From Pseudomonas sp. SORT22 (GTDB taxonomy: Bacteria > Pseudomonadota > Gammaproteobacteria > Pseudomonadales > Pseudomonadaceae), in assembly GCF_018417635.1 (NCBI RefSeq), contig NZ_CP071007.1, forward strand, positions 2,108,501 through 2,172,500: a stretch of 64,000 bases of DNA, written 5' to 3'. Below, piece by piece: positions 1 through 9,086 of the stretch. Both the position numbers and the translations under genes were made by a program. Numbering within the stretch: position 1 is the stretch's first letter; every line of letters starts with the position of its first letter. The notes beneath the pieces were generated by a model that saw nothing but the letters and a program-made list of their open reading frames with translations, was not told the DNA's origin and did no database searches.

Positions 1-3000
1 GACGGTCGGCCGTCCGCCGCTGAGGGCGACGGTACGGTCAAGGGCGTTGCTGCCGTTGGCGGTATCGCCATCGGGGTCGCTGAAGTGGATTTGCGCACTG
101 TTTTGCAGGGAACGGTTGCTCTGGTTGCCGTCGACGTTGCTGACCGTCAGGCGCACGCGAATGACAAAGCTGTTGTTGTCGCCGCGGTTGTCGGCGGTTG
201 CGCCGGCATTGCTGAAGGCCAGGCGCAAGCTGACGCCGTCGCCGCCAAGGCTGCCGCCGATGGCTGAGATAGCCTGGCTGCCGAGGCTGCCATTGAAGTC
301 GGCGGTCAGCGCCGCGCTGCCGGCCACTGTGGTGATCAACTGGTAGCCCTGGCCGCCATTGAAGCTGGTGTCCAGGCGCAGGCCCGGCGGGATCAGGTCG
401 TCGATGCGCAGGTTGCGGGTGTCGCCTTCGGGCAGGGTGACCTTGATGTCGTAGAGCATGCTTTCGCCGACCACCAGGTCGCTGCCGCTGGTATGGCTGG
501 CGCTGGAGTCGCCGTTGTCGAGGCTGCCGCCGGCGAAGGTCTTGCGTACCTCGGGGGTGGCCACTTGCTGGTTGGCCAGGTCTTGCAGGTCGGTGGGGGT
601 GAAGTCGCTGCCGCCGTTGACGCTGGCATAGTTGCTCAGAGTCGCGGTGCTCTGCAGGGTACGCCCGGCCTCGATGCTGGCGACGACCTGGACGTCGTAG
701 GTGATGACCACGATGTTGGCGCCAGTGGTGTCGGCGGCGGTCCCGCTGCGCCCGGGCAACAGGCTGGCCACGGCGCCGGCGTCGAGGAAGCTGATCTGAT
801 TGCCGTTGACCTCGTAGTCAACGCCACGCACCAGCAGGCTGCCATCGCCGCGATAGACCTGCAGGTTGGCGGCGCCCAGGCTGCCGCCGACAAAGCCCAG
901 GCCATTGGGCAGGCTGATGCCGGTGACCACGTCGAAGGCGCCGCCGCCGCCGGTGTTCTCGATGGCGGTGGCCAGGCGCAGGGTGTCGCCGCCATCGATG
1001 CCGCTGACGTTGCCGTCGATCTGGCTCAGGCTGGTGATCTGGCCGCTGAACGGCACGCCGCTGGTGCCCGGTGCTTTCCAGCTGCCGCTGGTGCCGGTGA
1101 CGCTGCCCTGGCTGCTGGACACCACGCCGTGGGTGAGGGCCAGCACTGGCTCGGCGATCGAGGCAATCAGTGCGACATCGGAAGAAATCAGCGGCCGGTT
1201 GTCAATGGTGGTGAGCTGGCTGGATTGCGCCAGGACGTCGAGCGAACGTTGGTCGGCGAAGGGTTGGTCGCCGACCCGCAGGGTGAACTGCACCTCGATC
1301 CGGCTGCCATTGGTCAACGCCGTGGTGTAGTCGCCAAAGTCGAAGATTACCGCGTTGCCGGGGCCGCTGGTGACGCTGTCGACGCCGTCCGGGTTGCTGT
1401 TGCCAGCACCGAACGACCACTGGCCGACACCGTTGCCCTGGCTCCAATTGATGGCGCCCAGGTCGAACAGTGGCAAGGGCAGGTAGGCGGTGAGCTTGAA
1501 CTGCTCGTAGTCGCCGGTCACCAGGTCGTAACTCAGGCGGAACGTCACCAGGTCGCCGGGACGCAGCTCGCCGTTGGCCGGCGGCACGCCGTTGTTGACC
1601 GTCACCAGTTCGATATCCACGGTGCGCGTGGGGATGGTACTGGTGGTAGTGGAGCGGTCGCTCTGGTCGTAGCCGGTCAGGTTGAGGGCATCCTGGATCA
1701 GGGTTGCACTGACCTGGGCATTGTTGCCCAGGCTGTCGCCTTCGTTGATCTCGCTGTGCGGCGGGTAGGGCGTGGTGTAGCTCTGGGCAACCACGGCGTT
1801 GTAGCCGATTACCGCCGTGGTGGCGCCGCGGATCAGGTCCTGGAACGCCAGGTCGCCCAGCAGGGCGCCGAGGCTGCCGTTGGCATTGCGCAGCGACTGG
1901 GCAATGTCGAAGGTCAAGGTGGTGCTGCCATCGACATTGAGCGTGGTGCCGGTCACCAGCGCCACGGTCTGGGTACGACCGGCCGAGGTGATGGTCAGGG
2001 TGGCCGGGCCGGAGACGCTCAGGCCATCGCCGACCTGGTCGACGACCACGAAGCGGCCTTGCTGGAACAGGGTCTGGCCGAAGGCAAAATAGTCGGAAAT
2101 CGCCAGGTTCAGGCTGTAGTGCAGGGTGTCGCCGGGGGTGATGCCGGCCTGGCCGAGGTCGGTGATCAGGCTGACCTGCTTGAGCAGGGTGATCGACTTG
2201 GCAACAAAGTTGGTGTCCTGGCCGGTGGCGGTAAAGTCGATGTCGTTACCCGGAGTCGAGACGTCACGCGGGTCGAGCGGCACCCAGTTGCCACTGACGG
2301 TGGCGCCGGCGACGGTGATGGTGCGCTCGTCGCCGGTCAGGGGGTCGATGACCTGCTGGCCGTTGGCATCGACATCCGGTACATAGAAATCCACCACGGT
2401 GCTGGTAGCGGCGCTGAGGGTGGCATAAGTGACGGTGTAGGCGTCGATGAACACGTCCCTGGCGGCGATCAGGGTGGCGATCTGCGCGGGGTCGGTAATC
2501 ACCCGGCCATCGTGCAGGGTGATCGAGGTCAGGCTGCCGCCGGGGCCGGGGGTGATGGCGTTGACCTGGACATTGGGCGGCAACGGCTGGGTCACCACGA
2601 CATTGCTCAGGGTCTGGCCCGGCGCCGGGGTGACGGTGCTGGTCAGGGTGCGTTCGTAGTTGGGGCCGGTCGCGGTTTCGCCTTCCGGGGTGGTGACGGT
2701 CTGGGTCTGGGTCAGCACCGTGGGGTGGACCACGAAGCTTTGCAGGCTGGCTTCCACCAGGCTGGGGTCACTGGCCGGGTTGTCCAGGGCATCGTTGCCG
2801 AACTGGAAGCCGCTGCGCGCGCGAATGGTCAGGTCTGGCGAGCCGTTGGAGAAGTCGGTATCGGCCAGTTCGCTCAAGCGTGCGTTGATCTGCACGCTGA
2901 TGCCCGGTTGCCCCTGGGAGACACTGGCGTACGGCAGTTGCAGCACCACCAGCTGGTCGCCGGCGCGCAATCCGAGGCTTGCGGCATCGAGAATCAGTGC

Positions 3001-3999
3001 GTTGCCGCTGCTGTCCTTGGCCAGCGGGTGGCTGGCCTTGCCATTGGCGTCGAAGGTAAGCACATACGATTGCACGTTCTGGCCAAGATAACTGGCCGAG
3101 ACAAAGCTGACGCCGTCGTCGCCATCCTTGCCGGTGGCCGGCATGAACAGGTCGATATAGGGCGCGAAGCCGACCTGGCTTGAGGGGTTGCTGAAGGTCA
3201 GGTCAAAGCTGAATGCGCCGCCGAGCAGCACGTCCGAGCCGCCAGACGAAATGCCCAGGGTCGGGCTAGCATTGGCCAGCAGGCTGTCGAAGCTGCTCAG
3301 GGCTGTCGCAGACAGGGCGATGGCCTGGTCGATGTTGCCGTTGCGCACCTCCAGGTTCCAGTCGCCGCCCAGCCGCGCGCTGCCGCTGTCGTTGCTCGAG
3401 GCGCCGACGTCGGCACCGGTCCAGCGTGCCAGTTCATCGACCAGGGTACGCCCGGCACTGCCTTCGCCCACCTTGCAGCCGTACAGCTGGATATCGGCAC
3501 CCTCGCTGAGCGCCTGGCGCCACTGGCCCAGCGGCGTGGCGAACTGCTCGATATTGTCGGCGCTGAGGGTGCTGCTGCCGAGGGTGAACTGGCCGGCGGC
3601 GCCGTGGGAGAGGATCTGGATCGAATCGACCTGGCCCAGTTGCGCCAGGCTTGCGGAAATCGCCGCCAGGCCATCTTGCTGACTGTCGACCACCAGTACC
3701 TGGACATCTGCCGGCAGCTGGGCGAGCAGTTGTTCGCGGCCTTCAATGCGGCTGTCGAGCACCAGCAGGTGGCGCGCGGCCGAGGGTTGGGCCGGGGCAT
3801 CGCTGCGAGCTTCGGTGTGAGTGGCGGGGGTGGCCAGGGCGCTGTCCTTGTTGCCCGCGCTGTTGTCGTCGCCAGCGTGCTGCTGGTCGGCCGCTGCGGC
3901 AGCGGCGCCGTCGAACAGGATCCGCTGCTCCAGCGCCATGGCCCGGCGCTGTGGTTTGAAAAAAGGCGGTTGTACGCCAGGTCCGGTCATCCTGTCCAT
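1..3999 (-). CDS. Giant secreted/surface protein, DUF4347 N-terminus plus DUF11-like repeats (partial, 3' end off window)
   Basis: The minus strand is open from an ATG at 3999 to the window edge, 1333 codons without a stop. A good Shine-Dalgarno site (GAGGTGA, 4004-4010) precedes the start and a stop codon lies in frame just upstream. About residue 22 is the motif ALEQRILFDG, a variant of the LEPRILFDA-type N-terminus seen in very large secreted proteobacterial proteins. Residues about 76-240 match my memory of DUF4347 (HLLVLDSR..., SIQILSHGAAG, LYGCKVGEG). The rest is long Thr/Ser/Gly/Asp-rich, Lys-poor beta-type sequence with repeated phrases such as ANGELRPGDLVTFRLSYD and NGDSSASHTSGSDLVVGES, typical of DUF11-like stalk domains. 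I infer a type I-secreted or surface-anchored adhesin. The C-terminal secretion region, which would decide this, is outside the window. Confidence 0.8.
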   Translation of the reverse strand, partial: MDRMTGPGVQPPFFKPQRRAMALEQRILFDGAAAAAADQQHAGDDNSAGNKDSALATPATHTEARSDAPAQPSAARHLLVLDSRIEGREQLLAQLPADVQVLVVDSQQDGLAAISASLAQLGQVDSIQILSHGAAGQFTLGSSTLSADNIEQFATPLGQWRQALSEGADIQLYGCKVGEGSAGRTLVDELARWTGADVGASSNDSGSARLGGDWNLEVRNGNIDQAIALSATALSSFDSLLANASPTLGISSGGSDVLLGGAFSFDLTFSNPSSQVGFAPYIDLFMPATGKDGDDGVSFVSASYLGQNVQSYVLTFDANGKASHPLAKDSSGNALILDAASLGLRAGDQLVVLQLPYASVSQGQPGISVQINARLSELADTDFSNGSPDLTIRARSGFQFGNDALDNPASDPSLVEASLQSFVVHPTVLTQTQTVTTPEGETATGPNYERTLTSTVTPAPGQTLSNVVVTQPLPPNVQVNAITPGPGGSLTSITLHDGRVITDPAQIATLIAARDVFIDAYTVTYATLSAATSTVVDFYVPDVDANGQQVIDPLTGDERTITVAGATVSGNWVPLDPRDVSTPGNDIDFTATGQDTNFVAKSITLLKQVSLITDLGQAGITPGDTLHYSLNLAISDYFAFGQTLFQQGRFVVVDQVGDGLSVSGPATLTITSAGRTQTVALVTGTTLNVDGSTTLTFDIAQSLRNANGSLGALLGDLAFQDLIRGATTAVIGYNAVVAQSYTTPYPPHSEINEGDSLGNNAQVSATLIQDALNLTGYDQSDRSTTTSTIPTRTVDIELVTVNNGVPPANGELRPGDLVTFRLSYDLVTGDYEQFKLTAYLPLPLFDLGAINWSQGNGVGQWSFGAGNSNPDGVDSVTSGPGNAVIFDFGDYTTALTNGSRIEVQFTLRVGDQPFADQRSLDVLAQSSQLTTIDNRPLISSDVALIASIAEPVLALTHGVVSSSQGSVTGTSGSWKAPGTSGVPFSGQITSLSQIDGNVSGIDGGDTLRLATAIENTGGGGAFDVVTGISLPNGLGFVGGSLGAANLQVYRGDGSLLVRGVDYEVNGNQISFLDAGAVASLLPGRSGTAADTTGANIVVITYDVQVVASIEAGRTLQSTATLSNYASVNGGSDFTPTDLQDLANQQVATPEVRKTFAGGSLDNGDSSASHTSGSDLVVGESMLYDIKVTLPEGDTRNLRIDDLIPPGLRLDTSFNGGQGYQLITTVAGSAALTADFNGSLGSQAISAIGGSLGGDGVSLRLAFSNAGATADNRGDNNSFVIRVRLTVSNVDGNQSNRSLQNSAQIHFSDPDGDTANGSNALDRTVALSGGRPTV

Positions 4000-4352
4000 T
4001 TCATCACCTCAGGCCTGCTTCGCTTGGGCAGGCCAACGCAGAACAAACACCTTCAGTGACCTGCCCGGCAGACACTGAAAAGGTCCCTATGTTTGCAACG
4101 ACGGTTCTACTGTGTGCTGACCTGTATCAGGCTTGGCAGAACCCTGGCACTTCACATTCCTTGTGATTTTTTGCTGTAGGTGATTTCTATTTATATCTCC
4201 AGATGTTTCAACGCGCTAGTGGCAGTGGCGTGCTTCACGTCAAGTTTTCGCTATTTACACCGTCTGGCTGGCGCAGTTCGCCTGCTCTGAGGCACAGTTG
4301 CAGCCTGAGCACATGCCGGCTGCTGGCTGGCGGTCACCGAGCGAGAACACTG
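4000..4352. other. Intergenic region between the giant gene and greB
   Basis: This 353-bp divergent gap is visibly more AT-rich around 4150-4200 and should hold promoters for both neighbours. An in-frame extension of greB opens at 4203, but its predicted residues do not look like GreB, so I treat 4203-4352 as leader. I see no convincing RNA gene or repeat. Confidence 0.5.
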
Positions 4353-4829
4353 TTGAGCACGAAGATCATCACACGTGGCGGCTACGACGCCTTGAAGCAG
4401 GAGCTGGATCAGTTGTGGCGGGTCACCCGCCCCGATGTCACCCAGAAAGTCACCTGGGCAGCGTCGCTGGGCGATCGCAGCGAGAACGCCGATTACCAGT
4501 ACAACAAGAAGCTCTTGCGCGAGATCGACCGCCGCGTGCGCTACCTGCGCAAACGCCTGGAAGACATGCGCGTGGTCGACTATTCGCCAGAGCAGGAAGG
4601 CCGGGTGTTTTTCGGCGCCTGGGTCGAAATCGAGAACGAGGAGGGCGAGAGCAAGCGCTTTCGCATCGTTGGCTACGACGAGATCTACGGGCGCATGGAC
4701 TACATCTCGATCGACTCGCCCATGGCCCGCGCCTTGCTGAAAAAAGAGGTCGGCGATGAAGTCATCGTCCAGACCCCTTCCGGCGAGATGTGCTGGTGGG
4801 TCAACGCCATCGACTACGTCAAACCCTGA
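4353..4829 (+). CDS. greB: Transcription elongation factor GreB
   Basis: GreB rescues backtracked RNA polymerase by inserting a coiled coil into the secondary channel and stimulating transcript cleavage. The 158-aa product begins STKIITRGGY after a TTG start, which matches the usual GreB N-terminus. The N-terminal coiled coil contains the loop region LGDRSENADYQYNK with the conserved acidic residues. The C-terminal FKBP-like domain includes FFGAWVEIENEEGE and ends WWVNAIDYVKP. The frame stays open upstream to 4203, but those residues are unlike the family, so the TTG at 4353 is preferred. The stop codon abuts the stop of the convergent exporter gene, leaving no room for a separate terminator. 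Confidence 0.93.
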   Translation: MSTKIITRGGYDALKQELDQLWRVTRPDVTQKVTWAASLGDRSENADYQYNKKLLREIDRRVRYLRKRLEDMRVVDYSPEQEGRVFFGAWVEIENEEGESKRFRIVGYDEIYGRMDYISIDSPMARALLKKEVGDEVIVQTPSGEMCWWVNAIDYVKP

Positions 4830-7328
4830 TCAGCCCTCGCGCAGTACCGCCAGCGGGCTGGCATTGAGCGCCCGGCGCGTGCCGTAGACCCCGGCACCGC
4901 CGACCAGCAGCGCGCCGAGGACCGGCAGCAACAGCAGCCATGGGTGCGGGCTCCAGTGCAGGTCGAAGGCGTAGCGGTACAGCACCAGGGTGATCAGCTC
5001 GCAGCCAATCGCCGCCAGCAGGCCGCTGGCCGCCCCGAGCAAGCCGAACTCGATGCGTCGGGCCTTGACCAGCAAACCGCGCCCGGCGCCCAGGGCGCGC
5101 AGCAGGGCGCCCTGGCGAATACGCTCGTCGAGGGTCGCCTGCAAACCGGCGAACAGCACCGCCAGGCCCGCCGCCAGCACGAACAACAGCACGTACTCCA
5201 CCGCCAGGGTGACCTGGGCGAGGATGCTGCGCAGTTGTTCCAGCAACGCATCGACCTGAAGGATGGTCACCGCCGGGAACGCCCGCGACAGCGCTACCAC
5301 CTGCTGGTCATGCCCGGGGGCCAGGTAGAAGCTGGTCAGGTAGGTGGTCGGCAGGTCCTGCAGGGTCTGGGGCTGGAAGATCATGTAGAAGTTGGGCTGG
5401 AAACTGTCCCAGTTGACCGTGCGCAGGCTGCTCACCTGCACCTGACGTTGCAGGCCGCCGATGCTGAAGGTCAGCTGGTCACCGAGTTTGAGCTTGAGGC
5501 TCAGGGCCAGTTCGGCTTCCACCGAGACGCCGGGCAGGGCGTCGGCCGGCGGTTGGGCCTGCCACCACTGGCCTTCGCTCAGAGTGTTGCCCTGAGGCAG
5601 GTCGGCAGCCCAGGTCAGGCTCAGGTCGCGCTGCACCGCGCGGTCGCCGGTGGATTCCTTGCTGACGATCTGTTGCACCGGCTCGCCGTTGATTGCGGTC
5701 AGGCGTCCGGGGATGACCGGGTACAGCGGCGCGGCTTCGGCGGAAAATTCGCTCAGGCGCTGGGCAAAGCTGTTCTTGTCGTCGGGCAGGATGTTCAGGG
5801 CGAAGTAGTTGGGGGCGTCCTTGGGCAGCTGGTTCTGCCAGGTGTCGAGCAGCTCGGCGCGCAGCAGGGCAATCAGCGCCATGGCCAGCAGGATCAGGCC
5901 GAAGGCCAGCGATTGCCCGGCCGCCGCCAGCGGATGGCGCAGCAACTGGCCAAGGCCCAGGCGCCAGGCCAGCGGGCTGCCGGCGAGCAGGCGGCGCAGG
6001 CTGCGCAGGCCGAGCAACAGCAGGCCGCCCAGCAGCAAGGCGGCCACCAGGCCACCGCCGAGCAGGGCGAAGGTCAGCAGCAGGTCGAGGCTCAGCCGCC
6101 ACATGATCAGCCCAAGGGCGAACAGTGCGGCGCCATACACCAGCCAGCTGCTGGCCGGTACCGGCAGCAGGTCGCGGCGCAATACCCGCAGCGGCGGAAC
6201 CCGGCCCAGGGCGGCCAGCGGCGGCAGGGCGAAACCGGCCAGGGCCACCAGGCCGGTGGCAATCCCGGCCAGGGCCGGGCCGATGCCGCCAGGCGGGATC
6301 TGCGCCGGCATCAACCCCTGCAGCAACTGGAACAGGCCCAGTTGGGCCAGCCAGCCGAGCGCCGCGCCACACAGCGCAGCGATGCTGCCAAGAATCGCCA
6401 GTTGCAGGCAGAACAGGCTCAGCGCCTGGCGCCGCGACAGGCCCAGGCAGCGCAGCAGGGCGCTGGCATCGAAACGGCGGGTAGCGAAGCGGCTGGCCGA
6501 CAGGGCCACGGCGACACCAGCGAGCAGCACTGCCACCAGGCTGGCCATGTTCAGGTAGCGTTCGGCCTTGCCCAGGGCGCCGCCGATTTGCTGGTTGCCA
6601 TCGCGCGAATCCTGCAGGCGCTGGTTGGCGGCAAGGTTTTTACTCACCGCGTCACGGTAGCTGGCCAGGGCTTCGGGCTCGCCGCGCCAGAGTTCGCGGT
6701 AGCTGACCCGGCTACCCGGTTGCACCACCCCGGTGGCCTCAAGGTCGGCAAGGTTGATCAGTACCCGTGGGGTCAGGCTATAGAAGTTGCCGGCGCGGTC
6801 GGGCTCGTAGGTCAGTACCCGGCTCATGCGCAGGGTTTTCATGCCGACATCGATGCTGTCGCCGATCTTCAGCTCCAGCGCTGCCAGCAGCCGTGGCTCG
6901 ACCCAGGCCTCGCCCGGTGCCGGGCCGCCACCGGCGGTTTCGCTGGCATAGGGTTCGGCGGCGCTGCGCAGCTCACCGCGCAGCGGATAACGGTCGTTGG
7001 CCGCCTTGATGCTCGACAGCTGGATGCCGTTGTCGGTGGCGATCACGCTGGAGAACTCGACCACCTGGGCATGCTGCAGGCCCAGGGCGGTGCCGCGGCT
7101 GATCTGCTCGGGGGCGGCCGGCGAGCTGCCCTGCAGCACCAGGTCGGCGCCGAGGAATTCGGTGGCGCGCAGCAGCATGGCGCCATTGAGGCGGGCGCCG
7201 AAGTAGCCGATCGCGGTACTGGCCGCCACCGCCACCAGCAGGGCGAAGAACAGCACGCGCAACTCGCCGGCGCGGGCGTCGCGCAGCAACTGGCGCAGGG
7301 CCAGGGGGAACAACGGCAGGCGTTTCAT
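4830..7328 (-). CDS. ABC transporter permease, FtsX-like, YbbP family
   Basis: This 832-aa inner-membrane protein has the layout of YbbP-type exporters/mechanotransmission permeases: one N-terminal membrane segment (about 24-44), a large periplasmic domain, a bundle of segments between about 255 and 500, a second periplasmic domain, and three C-terminal segments (about 715-825) ending ALNASPLAVLREG, the usual FtsX-domain tail. Its ATG overlaps the stop of the ATPase gene (TGA 7328-7330), so the two are translationally coupled and surely form one complex. The pair sits divergent to tesA, as in E. coli ybbAP-tesA. The transported substrate is unknown. In E. coli the complex is linked to TesA, a lipase/thioesterase, so lysophospholipid or lipid handling is plausible but inferred. 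Confidence 0.88.
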   Translation of the reverse strand: MKRLPLFPLALRQLLRDARAGELRVLFFALLVAVAASTAIGYFGARLNGAMLLRATEFLGADLVLQGSSPAAPEQISRGTALGLQHAQVVEFSSVIATDNGIQLSSIKAANDRYPLRGELRSAAEPYASETAGGGPAPGEAWVEPRLLAALELKIGDSIDVGMKTLRMSRVLTYEPDRAGNFYSLTPRVLINLADLEATGVVQPGSRVSYRELWRGEPEALASYRDAVSKNLAANQRLQDSRDGNQQIGGALGKAERYLNMASLVAVLLAGVAVALSASRFATRRFDASALLRCLGLSRRQALSLFCLQLAILGSIAALCGAALGWLAQLGLFQLLQGLMPAQIPPGGIGPALAGIATGLVALAGFALPPLAALGRVPPLRVLRRDLLPVPASSWLVYGAALFALGLIMWRLSLDLLLTFALLGGGLVAALLLGGLLLLGLRSLRRLLAGSPLAWRLGLGQLLRHPLAAAGQSLAFGLILLAMALIALLRAELLDTWQNQLPKDAPNYFALNILPDDKNSFAQRLSEFSAEAAPLYPVIPGRLTAINGEPVQQIVSKESTGDRAVQRDLSLTWAADLPQGNTLSEGQWWQAQPPADALPGVSVEAELALSLKLKLGDQLTFSIGGLQRQVQVSSLRTVNWDSFQPNFYMIFQPQTLQDLPTTYLTSFYLAPGHDQQVVALSRAFPAVTILQVDALLEQLRSILAQVTLAVEYVLLFVLAAGLAVLFAGLQATLDERIRQGALLRALGAGRGLLVKARRIEFGLLGAASGLLAAIGCELITLVLYRYAFDLHWSPHPWLLLLPVLGALLVGGAGVYGTRRALNASPLAVLREG

Positions 7329-8011
7329 CAGGGCTCCAGCGGCGCGACCAGGTGGCCGGCGTCCAGGCGGATCAGGCGACGGCAGCGCTGGGCCAGGCGT
7401 TCGTCATGGGTGACCAGTACCAGGGTGGTGCCGCGCTCCTTGTTCAGTTCGAACAACAGGTCGCTGATGCGCTCGCCGGTGTGGCTGTCGAGGTTGCCGG
7501 TCGGCTCGTCGGCAAACAGCACCGCAGGCTCGGCGGCAAAGGCGCGGGCGATGGCCACCCGTTGTTGCTCGCCACCGGACAACTGGCGCGGCGAGTGGCT
7601 CAGGCGCTGGCCCAGGCCCACCCGTTCGAGCAGGCTGCGGGCGTGCTCGCGGGCATCGCGGCGACCGTCCAGCTCCAGCGGCAGCATGACGTTTTCCAGG
7701 GCGTTGAGGCTGTCGAGCAACTGGAACGACTGGAACACGAAGCCGACATGCTCGGCCCGCACCCGTGCGCGCTGGTCTTCATCCAGCGGGCCGAGGTCGT
7801 GGCCGGCCAGGGTCACGGAGCCTGCGCTAGGCAGGTCGAGGCCGGCCAGCAGGCCGAGCAGGGTCGATTTGCCCGAGCCCGAGGCGCCGACGATGGCCAG
7901 GCTGTCGCCTTGTTTCAATTCCAGCGAGAGTTCGTGCAGGATGGTCAGGTCGCCTTCCGCGCTGGGGACCACTTTGCTAAGGTTGCGCGCACTGAGAATG
8001 CTGGGGCCCAT
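7328..8011 (-). CDS. ABC transporter ATP-binding protein, YbbA/LolD type
   Basis: This 227-aa ATPase energises the adjacent YbbP-like permease. Walker A is GASGSGKST near residue 45, the Q-loop is in FVFQSFQLL, the signature is LSGGEQQRVAIARA, Walker B is VLFADEPTGNLD and the H-loop lies in VLVTHDE. The length and spacing fit the MacB/LolD/YbbA group. The frame is open further upstream to 8425, but that stretch is antisense to tesA and lacks ABC homology. MGPSILSARNL at 8011 is therefore the start. Its ATG and the tesA ATG point away from each other about 10 bp apart, so the promoter must lie inside tesA. Confidence 0.93.
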   Translation of the reverse strand: MGPSILSARNLSKVVPSAEGDLTILHELSLELKQGDSLAIVGASGSGKSTLLGLLAGLDLPSAGSVTLAGHDLGPLDEDQRARVRAEHVGFVFQSFQLLDSLNALENVMLPLELDGRRDAREHARSLLERVGLGQRLSHSPRQLSGGEQQRVAIARAFAAEPAVLFADEPTGNLDSHTGERISDLLFELNKERGTTLVLVTHDERLAQRCRRLIRLDAGHLVAPLEP

Positions 8012-8021
8012 GGAGAATCCG

Positions 8022-8627
8022 ATGCGAGTGTGGTTATTGAGTGCTGGCCTGGCCTTGATGTGCCTGGCCCAGGGCGCAGCCGCGGGGACCGTGCTGATTG
8101 TCGGCGATAGTATCAGTGCCGCTTTCGGCCTGGATACCCGTGAGGGGTGGGTTGCCTTGCTGGAAAAACGCCTGAAGAGCGAGGGTTTCGACGCCAAAGT
8201 GATCAATGCCTCGATCAGCGGCGACACCAGTGCCGGCGGCCAGGCGCGGCTGCCGGCGCTGCTTGCAGAGCACAAGCCGGAGCTGGTGGTGCTCGAATTG
8301 GGCGGCAACGATGGCCTGCGCGGGCAGCTGCCAACGCAATTGCAACAAAATCTTGCCTCGATGATCGACCGCTCGCGGGCTGCCGGCGCCAAGGTGTTGT
8401 TGCTGGGCATGCGCCTGCCGCCCAACTATGGCAAGCGTTACAACGAGGCTTTTGCCCAGGTGTATGAAAACCTGGCGACGGAAAAACAGGTGCCGCTGGT
8501 GCCGTTTTTCCTCGAAGGGGTGGGCGGTGTACCCGAGCTGATGCAGGGCGATGGCATCCATCCGGCGCAGGGCGCCCAGGCCAGGTTGCTGGAAAATGCC
8601 TGGCCGCAACTAAAACCGCTGCTTTGA
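8022..8627 (+). CDS. tesA: TesA, periplasmic GDSL acyl-CoA thioesterase I / lysophospholipase L1
   Basis: The 201-aa precursor has a signal peptide (MRVWLLSAGLALMCLAQGAAA) followed by the SGNH-hydrolase blocks: GDSIS with the catalytic Ser near residue 30, GGNDG with the block III Asn, and DGIHP carrying the catalytic Asp and His. The family hydrolyses acyl-CoA, lysophospholipid and ester substrates in the periplasm. An alternative ATG at 8010 (MENPMRVW) would only lengthen the n-region. The next gene is 56 bp downstream on the same strand. Divergent coupling to ybbAP is conserved in proteobacteria. Confidence 0.93.
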   Translation: MRVWLLSAGLALMCLAQGAAAGTVLIVGDSISAAFGLDTREGWVALLEKRLKSEGFDAKVINASISGDTSAGGQARLPALLAEHKPELVVLELGGNDGLRGQLPTQLQQNLASMIDRSRAAGAKVLLLGMRLPPNYGKRYNEAFAQVYENLATEKQVPLVPFFLEGVGGVPELMQGDGIHPAQGAQARLLENAWPQLKPLL

Positions 8628-8683
8628 CGCTTTTATAGTGACCGGCTTTCGGCTAATGTTGCGCCCCCGATTTGGAGCCCCCG

Positions 8684-8965
8684 ATGCCGCGTCCCGCCTG
8701 GTCCCTGTATGCCTATCAATTGATCGAGCCTGACGAACAGCTTGACCTGTTCGCCTGCCAGGAGATCCGCGTCCACCTGGTAGCCCGCCAGCTCGAGCTC
8801 GGTGGCTCGGCCGACCGCACCCTCTGCGGCACCCTGTTGCCGGCGCAACCGCGCTGGTCGCAGGCCGAGCGCAGCATCTACCGTGACCGCCGCCTGTGCT
8901 CGCTGTGCCGGGCAATCCTCGATGCCCAGCGCCGTGGCACGCGGCCAGTGTGGCCCGAGCTGTAA
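8684..8965 (+). CDS. Small conserved hypothetical protein with CxxC
   Basis: This 93-aa protein (MPRPAWSLYAYQ...) is not assigned to a named family. The start is set by a GGAG at 8674-8677, six bases before the ATG; a TTG at 8672 is in frame but has no such site. It has no signal peptide or membrane segment, is Arg-rich, and carries four cysteines including LCSLC near residue 75, which could bind metal. Codon use looks like its neighbours. It follows tesA and may be co-transcribed with it. Confidence 0.65.
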   Translation: MPRPAWSLYAYQLIEPDEQLDLFACQEIRVHLVARQLELGGSADRTLCGTLLPAQPRWSQAERSIYRDRRLCSLCRAILDAQRRGTRPVWPEL

Positions 8966-9086
8966 CGCGCTGATATAACCTTTCATCCCCTGCACCGCCA
9001 ACTGCGCCCGGGACATCTCCCTGTTCCGCGGGGGGCGGTGTACAATCGATTGCTTGACTCAATTGAATTAGCGAAGGATTTCCCGG

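Noticed and set aside
493..3183. 896-codon open frame on the plus strand
   Set aside because: It is antisense to the giant minus-strand gene, whose frame has a good start and coherent domains. The plus-strand product is a low-complexity Gly/Ala/Val/Asp/Gln mix typical of the GC-rich antisense frame.
4944..8021. Long plus-strand open frame running into tesA
   Set aside because: It reads antisense through the ABC exporter genes and only becomes TesA at 8022. The upstream part is Gln/Arg/Ala-rich shadow sequence.
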